Shown here: positions 7,819 through 12,935 of the stretch, piece by piece
Layout: every line of letters starts with the position of its first letter
Numbering within the stretch: position 1 is the first letter of the stretch
Assembly: GCA_007693875.1 (NCBI GenBank)
Contig: RECT01000041.1
Location: forward strand, 1-12,935
Direction of reading: 5' to 3'
Length of the DNA stretch: 12,935 nucleotides
Origin: Spirulina sp. DLM2.Bin59
GTDB lineage: Bacteria; Cyanobacteriota; Cyanobacteriia; Cyanobacteriales; Spirulinaceae
Notes under the pieces: generated by a model
The model's database searches: none
Told to the model about the DNA's origin: nothing
What the model saw: the letters and a program-made list of their open reading frames with translations, nothing else
Made by a program: the position numbers and the translations under genes

Positions 7819-8241
7819 AGATTTCGGTTCGTTGTTAACGGTCAACCTTTGCAGCATAGCGGAGATCGATCACCCCTGTATATTCCCTAGTAGGCGTTAA
7901 CCTATTCCCCAAGCTCAGGACTCCCTAGGGGTTTGACCCTCTGAGGGGTGATGCACTGATGGCCCTGGGCGGCCTTGGCAAAAATTTGCCCCTTGGGGTC
8001 AAAATAGAGATCCTGCCAGAGCAACCCCTGTAGGAAGGACGGCGAGGGAAAGGGCGATCGCCCCCGCCCCCTAGTCAAGAATTCCTGAGAAACGTTAACA
8101 TTAGTTAATATCCTGACCGTTAACATCAACGAGATCCATAAAAAAAGAATTGCCATACCGCCGGATCTCTGGCCATCTCTGGCTTGTAACCCGTGAGCCT
8201 TTAGCCCACACCCCTACCATTAAATCTAGGAGTTCAACCGC
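7819..8241. other. Divergent spacer between hisA and ftsH
   Basis: This stretch must hold the promoters of both hisA (minus) and ftsH (plus). It has four copies of CGTTAAC: 7840-7834 on the minus strand, and 7895-7901, 8093-8099 and 8118-8124 on the plus. One HIP1 site lies near 8054-8061. A perfect 10-base palindrome CCCCTTGGGG occurs near 7990. A minus-strand frame of 84 codons (8156-7902) is open but shows no recognisable domain and lacks support, so it is not called a gene. No tRNA or clear terminator was found. Confidence 0.6.
8093..8126 (+). repeat. Direct repeat of CGTTAACAT upstream of ftsH
   Basis: CGTTAACAT occurs at 8093-8101 and again at 8118-8126, 25 bases apart start to start, with TAGTTAAT in between. 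The second copy extends to TGACCGTTAACA (8114-8125). That 12-mer recurs exactly in inverted orientation at 7833-7844 just ahead of hisA. This layout suggests a protein-binding site shared by the two divergent genes, but no regulator is recognised. Confidence 0.5.
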
Positions 8242-10092
8242 GTGAACAACAGCAAAAACAAAAGGTGGCGCAACGGCGGACTTTATGTCCTCCTCATCAT
8301 TGTCGTTCTGGCCCTTGGCTCGGCCCTCTTCGATAGCCCCCGCGAGAGCAAAGAAGTTTGGAAATATAGCCGCCTCATCCAAGAGGTGCAAACCGGCAAT
8401 ATTGAGACAATCAAACTCTCCTCCGATCGCACCCAGGCCCTCGTCATCGCTCCCGACGGCGCTCAAATCCTCGTCAACCTTCCCAACGACCCCGAACTGA
8501 TCAACATCCTCACCACCAATGGTGTTGATATCGCCGTTCAGCCTCCCAAAGATGATGGCGTCTGGTTCCGGATCCTCAGTAGCCTCTTTGTCCCTGCGCT
8601 GTTGCTCATCGGTTTATTCTTCCTGGTGCGCCGCGCCTCCAGTGGCCCCGGCTCCCAAGCAATGAACTTTGGCAAATCCAAAGCCCGGGTACAGATGGAA
8701 CCCCAAACCCAAGTCACCTTTGGGGATGTGGCGGGGATTGAACAGGCGAAATTGGAACTCACCGAAGTCGTGGACTTCCTCAAAAATGCCGATCGCTTTA
8801 CCGCCATTGGCGCAAAAATTCCCAAAGGCGTGCTCCTCGTTGGCCCCCCTGGAACCGGGAAAACCCTCTTAGCCCGTGCCGTTGCTGGCGAGGCTGGCGT
8901 GCCCTTCTTCAGCATTTCTGGGTCGGAATTTGTGGAAATGTTCGTCGGTGTGGGTGCTTCCCGCGTCCGGGATCTCTTCGAGCAAGCCAAGAGCAATGCC
9001 CCCTGTATTGTTTTCATTGATGAAATTGACGCAGTGGGTCGCAGTCGTGGCGCCGGTCTTGGCGGCGGTAACGATGAACGGGAACAAACCCTCAACCAAC
9101 TGCTCACAGAAATGGACGGGTTTGAAGGCAACACCGGCATCATTATCATTGCTGCCACCAACCGCCCCGATGTTTTGGATGCGGCTCTGCTCCGTCCGGG
9201 TCGTTTTGACCGTCAGGTGGTGGTGGATCGCCCCGACTATGCGGGCCGTAGCGAAATCCTCAACGTCCATGCTCGCGGTAAAACCCTGGCTAAGGATGTG
9301 GATCTCGATAAAATCGCCCGCCGTACCCCCGGCTTTACCGGTGCGGATCTCTCGAACCTCCTCAACGAAGCGGCTATTTTGGCAGCCCGTCGCAATCTGA
9401 CGGAAATTTCCATGGATGAAGTCAACGATGCCATCGATCGCGTCTTGGCGGGGCCGGAGAAAAAAGACCGGGTAATGAGCGAGCGGCGGAAAACCCTCGT
9501 GGCCTATCACGAAGCGGGTCATGCCCTTGTGGGTGCTCTGATGCCGGATTATGATCCGGTGCAAAAAATCAGCATCATTCCCCGGGGTCGGGCCGGTGGT
9601 TTAACCTGGTTTACTCCCAGTGAAGACCGCCTCGATTCGGGTCTTTCGTCCCGTTCCTACCTGCAAAACCAGATGGCCGTCGCTTTGGGCGGTCGGGTGG
9701 CTGAAGAAATCATCTTTGGCACGGAAGAAGTGACCACGGGGGCATCCAGCGACCTGCAACAGGTGGCGCGGGTGGCTCGCCAAATGGTGACGCGGTTCGG
9801 GATGAGCGAGCAACTGGGGCCGGTGGCCTTGGGTCGTCAGTCCGGCAATGTGTTCATGGGGCGAGATATTGCCTCGGATCGGGATTTTTCCGATGAAACT
9901 GCCGCGATGATTGATGAGGAGGTGCGCAAACTGGTGGATCAGGCCTATGAACGGGCCACCCACGTTCTCAATGAGAACCGTCACATCCTCGATAAGCTGG
10001 CGGAGGTGTTGGTGGATAAGGAAACCATTGATGCGGAAGAGTTACAGGTGATCCTGAATAGCAATGATGTGAAGATGGCGGCGATCGCCTAA
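8242..10092 (+). CDS. ftsH: ATP-dependent membrane zinc metalloprotease FtsH (FtsH3-like)
   Basis: The product is 616 residues. It unfolds and degrades membrane proteins as a hexamer; in cyanobacteria such proteases act in photosystem II repair and stress or iron responses. Two membrane helices flank a non-cytosolic domain: about 13-30 and 110-127. The AAA+ module follows with Walker A GPPGTGKT (201-208), Walker B VFIDEID (257-263) and the second region of homology around NRPDVLDAALLRPGRFDRQ. The zinc site is HEAGH (H423, H427, catalytic E424), with D504 in GASSDLQQ as the third ligand. The start is GTG at 8242, with AGGAG (8228-8232) 9 bases ahead. The RWRNGGLYVLL N-terminus and the length recall Synechocystis Slr1604 (FtsH3), which forms mixed hexamers with other FtsH proteins; that subtype call is from memory. 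A strong terminator follows the gene. Confidence 0.96.
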   Translation: MNNSKNKRWRNGGLYVLLIIVVLALGSALFDSPRESKEVWKYSRLIQEVQTGNIETIKLSSDRTQALVIAPDGAQILVNLPNDPELINILTTNGVDIAVQPPKDDGVWFRILSSLFVPALLLIGLFFLVRRASSGPGSQAMNFGKSKARVQMEPQTQVTFGDVAGIEQAKLELTEVVDFLKNADRFTAIGAKIPKGVLLVGPPGTGKTLLARAVAGEAGVPFFSISGSEFVEMFVGVGASRVRDLFEQAKSNAPCIVFIDEIDAVGRSRGAGLGGGNDEREQTLNQLLTEMDGFEGNTGIIIIAATNRPDVLDAALLRPGRFDRQVVVDRPDYAGRSEILNVHARGKTLAKDVDLDKIARRTPGFTGADLSNLLNEAAILAARRNLTEISMDEVNDAIDRVLAGPEKKDRVMSERRKTLVAYHEAGHALVGALMPDYDPVQKISIIPRGRAGGLTWFTPSEDRLDSGLSSRSYLQNQMAVALGGRVAEEIIFGTEEVTTGASSDLQQVARVARQMVTRFGMSEQLGPVALGRQSGNVFMGRDIASDRDFSDETAAMIDEEVRKLVDQAYERATHVLNENRHILDKLAEVLVDKETIDAEELQVILNSNDVKMAAIA

Positions 10093-10126
10093 TCCCCCAG
10101 CTCACCATCGAGCCTCAAATGATTCC

Positions 10127-10151
10127 AAAGGGAGCAATGCTCCCTTTTTTT
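10127..10151 (+). terminator. Rho-independent terminator of ftsH
   Basis: AAAGGGAGC (10127-10135) and GCTCCCTTT (10139-10147) form a perfect 9-bp stem with a 3-base loop AAT, and the T run continues to 10151. It lies 34 bases after the ftsH stop, separating ftsH from nrdA. Confidence 0.95.
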
Positions 10152-10277
10152 AGTGCGTTTATACCCTGGAAATCTTTGAATTTAATGACATTGATCAATC
10201 ACTAGTTATAGCGTGTTATAAGATCAAGTTTGATTGAAATACACTACATCTTGACTCAGGTAAAAATTCACACAACC
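10152..10277 (+). promoter_or_regulatory. nrdA upstream region, likely promoter
   Basis: This AT-rich gap lies between the ftsH terminator and nrdA. TATAAG at 10217-10222 is a plausible -10 box. TTGATC at 10191-10196 could be a -35 box, but the 20-base spacer is long. ATCAA and TTGAT form an inverted repeat at 10223-10234. No clear NrdR box or Shine-Dalgarno was found. Confidence 0.35.
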
Positions 10278-11174
10278 ATGACCCTAGCGACATCAAAACC
10301 AATTACCTCCCCAAAAAATGACCTCCAAGTCATCAAACGGGATGGAACCACAGCCCCCCTCAACGTTAAGCGCATTCGCGATGTGGTGGAATGGGCCTGT
10401 GAGGGTTTGGCCGTTTCCACCATTACCCTCGAAGCGGGCTTGAAAACCCGTTTACGCCCTGGGGTCAGCACCCGCGAGATTCAAGACAACCTGATTGATT
10501 GCGCCTTGGGGATGTGTAGCCCCGAAGAACCGGATTGGCGCTACGTTGCCGGTCGCCTCCATATTTGGAGCCTCTGGAAAGATACCCTAGTGGCGCGGGG
10601 CTATCAATATGGGGACTATCCCAAAACCGTTGCCACCCAAATTGCCGCCAATGCCTACGATCGCCGCATCCTCACCTACACCCCCGATGAACTGACCCAA
10701 GCCAGTTCCTGGATCAAATCCGATTGGGATCTGGACTACGATTACGCCGGGGCGGTGATGTTTACGAAGCGTTACCTCCTCCCCAATGAATTGCCCCAAG
10801 AAGCCCTGTTAACCTGTGCCTTGCTGATTGCCTCGGTGGAGCAAGGGGAAGCGCGGATGATTTGGGCTAAACGGATTTATGAGGCGATCGCCCAACGGAA
10901 AATTTCCCTCGCCACCCCCATCCTCGCCAACCTGCGGGTTCCCGGCGGCTCCCTTGCCTCCTGCTTTATCTCCGCCATGGAGGACAATCTAGAGAGCATT
11001 TTCCATGAAATCACCAACACCGCCCGCATCAGCAAAAACGGCGGCGGCGTGGGGATGAACGTTTCCCGGATTCGTGCCACGGGTTCAACGGTGATGGGCA
11101 AGCCCAACGCCAGCGGCGGCGTACTCCCTTGGGTGAAGTTGCTCAATGATACGGCGATCGCCGTCAACCAGGGT
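10278..11174 (+). CDS. nrdA: Ribonucleotide reductase class I large subunit, exon 1
   Basis: These 299 codons encode the N-terminal part of NrdA, which reduces ribonucleoside diphosphates to deoxyribonucleotides for DNA synthesis with a NrdB radical subunit. An ATP-cone regulatory domain begins at LQVIKRDGTTAPLNVKRIRD (about 15-34). The barrel starts with KISLATPILANLRVPGGSLASC, where C229 is the first redox cysteine. RISKNGGGVGMNVSRIRATG is also typical. The ATG at 10278 is chosen because it gives a normal lead into the ATP cone; an in-frame TTG at 10230 has no support. The last three codons are N-Q-G, where the family continues with G-R/K-R-x-G-A-V-T-V. Instead the unspliced frame adds seven foreign residues and stops at 11196-11198. 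Exon 2 supplies the missing continuation, so this gene needs RNA splicing. Confidence 0.95.
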
Positions 11175-11186
11175 AAATTCTGCCCC
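11169..11186 (+). other. 5' splice site with P1 and P10 guide sequence
   Basis: The exon ends ...CAGGGT at 11174. Its last bases GGGU can pair with GCCC (11182-11185), with the conserved G-U wobble at the cut, closing a 7-base loop AAATTCT. The UCU just before that G (11179-11181) can pair with GGA, the first three bases of exon 2, forming P10. Both pairings point to cuts after 11174 and 12159. Confidence 0.8.
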
Positions 11187-11291
11187 ATCGCAGCGTAAGC
11201 CACGGTGAAAACTCCTCTAATTGCTGGGAACTCTCTACTCGTTAATCATGCAGAGCAAGAATTAGTGCTACGATAGAGACAATCAGCAGCC

Positions 11292-11304
11292 AAGGGAGTA
11301 CAAG
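11292..11304 (+). promoter_or_regulatory. Shine-Dalgarno of the endonuclease gene buried in intron stem P6a
   Basis: AAGGGAG (11292-11298) lies 6 bases before the ATG at 11305 and is a strong ribosome site. Its 3' half and the next bases (11295-11304) pair with 11982-11991 in P6a. A folded intron would hide the site, so translation should favour unfolded or nascent transcripts. Confidence 0.65.
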
Positions 11305-12024
11305 ATGTCACGAGAACAGCGTTACCAGTCAGAAATTGAGTTTATCAAGGATAATTATCTATCCATGACCGCGAAGGAAATTTCAGAAACACTAGAGTTA
11401 GGAATTGATACGGTTAAACGACTTGCCAAGCAGTTTGTTTACGATGTTAATGATTCCCTTGGTATTTCTGGTCTTCCCGGTTATAAAGTTGTTGAAGGTT
11501 CCCCCATTCATGCAGTAAATGCTGAAGGGACTGTTGTACGAATCCGAACCCATAAGCCTATCCAACCTAGTGTCAATAAGAAGGGATATCTTCAAGTTTG
11601 CCTTCAGGATAAAAAGAGCTATAGGGTTCATCGGCTTGTTGCCGAGCATTTTGTACCAAACCCTCACAACAAACCCCAAGTCAATCACATTGATGGGAAT
11701 AAACTGAATAACTCAGCATCTAACCTTGAGTGGAGCACGAATGAAGAAAACCAATCCCATGCCATTAAAACTGGATTGTGGAATGGAATTTCTCAAAAAA
11801 TATCACAACGTCAGATGGGTGAAGGTAACTCCAGATCCAAACTTAAAGAATCTGATATTCTCGATATTTACCAACGTCTTCACAGGGGAGAAAGTGTCTG
11901 CTCTATAGCACGGATTTATGGTGTGAACCATGCTAATATTTGTGCTATCAAATCTGGTAAATCCTGGAAAAGCTTGTACAACTTGTACTTCAAGGTTCAA
12001 CGACCAGAGCGTGGTTGCTCGTAG
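11305..12024 (+). CDS. HNH homing endonuclease encoded in the nrdA intron
   Basis: The product is 239 residues. Homing endonucleases cut intronless alleles so that repair copies the intron in. An N-terminal helix-turn-helix is seen at about 10-42 (EFIKDNYLSMTAKEISETLE onward). The HNH motif is YRVHRLVAEHFV (H109), VNHIDGNKLNN (H128) and NLEWST (N140), the form common in intron and phage HNH_3 enzymes. The C-terminus holds a second helix-turn-helix like the intron-nuclease repeats: ILDIYQRLHRGESVCSIARI then YGVNHANICAIKSGKSWKSL (about 184-223), probably for target binding. The gene fills the P6a loop: its ATG directly follows the 5' strand, and its last residues QRPERGCS (232-239) are coded by the R element and P3. 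Codon use is AT-richer than in neighbours, a sign of separate origin. Catalytic residues are present, so it may be active. Confidence 0.93.
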   Translation: MSREQRYQSEIEFIKDNYLSMTAKEISETLELGIDTVKRLAKQFVYDVNDSLGISGLPGYKVVEGSPIHAVNAEGTVVRIRTHKPIQPSVNKKGYLQVCLQDKKSYRVHRLVAEHFVPNPHNKPQVNHIDGNKLNNSASNLEWSTNEENQSHAIKTGLWNGISQKISQRQMGEGNSRSKLKESDILDIYQRLHRGESVCSIARIYGVNHANICAIKSGKSWKSLYNLYFKVQRPERGCS

Positions 12025-12080
12025 CCCCAAGCGGGGCGAAATGGGGAGCTTCCTTTATCTAGGAAGGTGATATGGTCTGA
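11995..12080 (+). ncRNA. Ribozyme catalytic core: R element, P3', P8 region, S element
   Basis: R and S are joined by P7 (12002-12006 with 12073-12077). The segment between them holds the 3' strand of P3 (12010-12016), a hairpin GCCCC-AAGC-GGGGC (12024-12037), and a 6-bp hairpin CTTCCT/AGGAAG (12049-12054 with 12061-12066). One or both hairpins make up P8. P7 here is GACCA/TGGTC where many group I introns have GACTA/TAGTC, a paired change that keeps the helix. The first part of the core is also the 3' end of the endonuclease gene. Confidence 0.85.
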
Positions 12081-12101
12081 TCTATCAGGTGACTGGTAGC
12101 A

Positions 12102-12159
12102 GTGGTTTAAACATCTTAAAACCACGGGGTAGGAGTAGCGAACCTACTTGAACAGAATG
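12102..12159 (+). other. P9-region hairpins and 3' splice site
   Basis: GTGGTTT (12102-12108) pairs with AAACCAC (12119-12125), and GTAGG (12129-12133) pairs with CCTAC (12143-12147). These two hairpins fit P9 and a P9 extension. The intron then ends ...GAATG with the terminal G at 12159, and exon 2 begins GGACGG. Confidence 0.75.
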
Positions 12160-12935
12160 GGACGGCGGGCCGGGGCTGTAACAGTTTCTCTCGATATTTG
12201 GCATTTGGATATTCCTGAGTTTTTGGAATGTCAAACGGAGTCGGGAGACCAAAGAAGGAAGGTTTATGACCTTTTTCCTCAGATTGTAATCGTCGATGCA
12301 TTCATGCGGCGGGTTGTAGCCAAGCAGGATTGGACATTGGTCGATCCCTACGAAGTCAAACAGGTTTTAGGGATTGAATTGGCGGAACTGTGGGGCGATC
12401 GCTTTGAAATTGCCTATGGTGAAATTGAGCAGGCTTGCGACGAGGGACGGCTCAAACTGTTCAACCGGATCAATGCCCGTGAACTCTTTAAGATGGCCAT
12501 GCGTACCCAGGTGGAAACCGGCTTGCCTTATATGAGTTTTAAGGACACGATCAACCGGGCCAATCCTAACCAGCATGAGGGCTATATTCCCGCAACGAAT
12601 CTTTGTACTGAATCGTTCTCAAATGTTGTCCCTGGACAGTACAGCCATACCTGTAACCTCGTTAGCCTCAATCTTGCCAACATCGGCGACGATCTGCCCA
12701 TGCACTGTGAAACATCGGTGCGGATTCTCGATAACACCATCGACCTCACCCATGCCCCTTTCCAAGCCAGCCAAAACCATAACGATCGCTATCGCACCAT
12801 TGGCGTAGGGGCCATGGGTTTAGCGGACTGGCTTGCTATTCGTCGCTTGGGCTATCACCATAAAGAAGCCATTAGTGAACTGTTTGAAACCATCGGCTAC
12901 CACACCACCCGCTACTCCATGGAATTGGCTCAAGA
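12160..12935 (+). CDS. nrdA: Ribonucleotide reductase class I large subunit, exon 2, cut by the right edge
   Basis: Joined after codon 299, exon 2 continues N-Q-G with GRRAGAVTVSLDIWHLDIPE, the expected family sequence, and stays open to the window edge (258 codons plus two bases). Residues in spliced numbering: N446-L-C448-T-E450 is the class I active site, where the thiyl radical forms on C448; class II enzymes have N-P-C-G-E here. C464 in HTCNLVSLNL is the partner of C229 in the redox pair. RTIGVGAMGLADWLA is also a family signature. The C-terminus, with the redox-shuttle cysteines, lies beyond the window, as would nrdB. The first ~50 codons are AT-richer and include AGA-AGG, unlike exon 1. 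Confidence 0.95.

Larger units (their letters stand above)
11175..12159 (+). mobile_element. Group I self-splicing intron within nrdA, 985 nt
   Basis: Core elements are visible in order. P: AATTGCTGGGAA (11219-11230). Q: AATCAGCAGCCAAG (11281-11294). R: GTTCAACGACCAGAGC (11995-12010). S: GGTGATATGGTCTGA (12066-12080). Pairings by eye: P3 11198-11204 with 12010-12016; P4 TGCTG (11222-11226) with CAGCA (11284-11288); P5 TCTCTA (11232-11237) with TAGAGA (11274-11279); P6a GGAGTACAAG (11295-11304) with CTTGTACTTC (11982-11991); P7 GACCA (12002-12006) with TGGTC (12073-12077). Hairpins in the P8 and P9 regions follow, and the intron ends in G at 12159. Only 3 bases separate P7 and P3, so there is no room for P7.1 and it is not subgroup IA; P2 also seems absent. 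Insertion is phase 0, and the element has no HIP1 site. A homing endonuclease gene sits in the P6a loop. Confidence 0.95.

Noticed and set aside
7902..8156. 84-codon minus-strand frame between hisA and ftsH
   Set aside because: No recognisable domain and no good ribosome site; it overlaps the likely promoter region of ftsH and the CGTTAAC repeats. Kept only as part of the spacer.
8869..9564. 231-codon minus-strand frame inside ftsH
   Set aside because: A shadow of the highly conserved ftsH AAA+ region; no independent start signal or motif.
10235..10260. Possible NrdR-like box (ACACTACAT) upstream of nrdA
   Set aside because: Only one weak half-match and no second box at the proper spacing.
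11175..12159. Intein or insertion sequence as the cause of the nrdA break
   Set aside because: An intein must be in frame with both exteins, but stops occur at 11196 and 12022. No terminal inverted repeats, target duplication or transposase is seen. The group I core explains the insert, and no group II domain V was recognised.

Overview
The window comes from a cyanobacterium. The octamer GCGATCGC (HIP1) occurs more than 20 times, both in genes and between them, and several proteins have a cyanobacterial look: the LGAGGFGQTYLAED-type Ser/Thr kinase, the DUF4332-like protein, the MASE1 histidine kinase and an FtsH of the Slr1604/FtsH3 type. Most genes are GC-rich. The clear exception is an AT-richer block at about 11175-12159.

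Layout, left to right. (1) 1-931, minus: a Ser/Thr protein kinase cut by the left edge, where its Pro-rich tail is coded by a near-pure G run. (2) 972-1145, plus: a decayed 3' end of a histidine-kinase ATPase domain. (3) 1130-3239, minus: glpD followed by a small helix-hairpin-helix-like protein whose likely start lies just after the glpD stop. (4) 3472-4832, plus: an exported Cys-containing protein whose stop overlaps the TTG start of a CbiQ/EcfT-type transporter subunit. (5) 4840-7818, minus: hisA, then 30 bases on, a MASE1-type membrane histidine kinase. (6) 7819-8241: a gene-poor spacer with four CGTTAAC motifs, between divergent hisA and ftsH. (7) 8242-10092, plus: ftsH with a textbook terminator. 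(8) 10278 to the right edge, plus: nrdA, the large subunit of class I ribonucleotide reductase, split by a mobile intron.

The main discovery is at 11175-12159. The nrdA reading frame stops just after residue 299, and resumes in phase about 1 kb later. The insert has the P, Q, R and S elements of a group I intron. I can draw P1, P3, P4, P5, P6/P6a, P7, hairpins in the P8 and P9 regions, and P10 by hand. Splicing 11174 to 12160 restores the NrdA frame exactly. The P6a loop carries a 239-residue HNH homing endonuclease gene. Its last codons also form the 3' strands of P6a and P6, the 5' strand of P7 and the 3' strand of P3, and its Shine-Dalgarno lies in P6a. Translation and ribozyme folding therefore compete for the same bases. 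Codon use in the first part of exon 2 differs sharply from exon 1, which may mark a co-conversion tract left by homing.

The remaining genes are ordinary housekeeping or signalling genes: glycerol-3-phosphate oxidation, histidine synthesis, membrane proteolysis and metal or vitamin uptake. No tRNA, rRNA, CRISPR or insertion sequence was seen.
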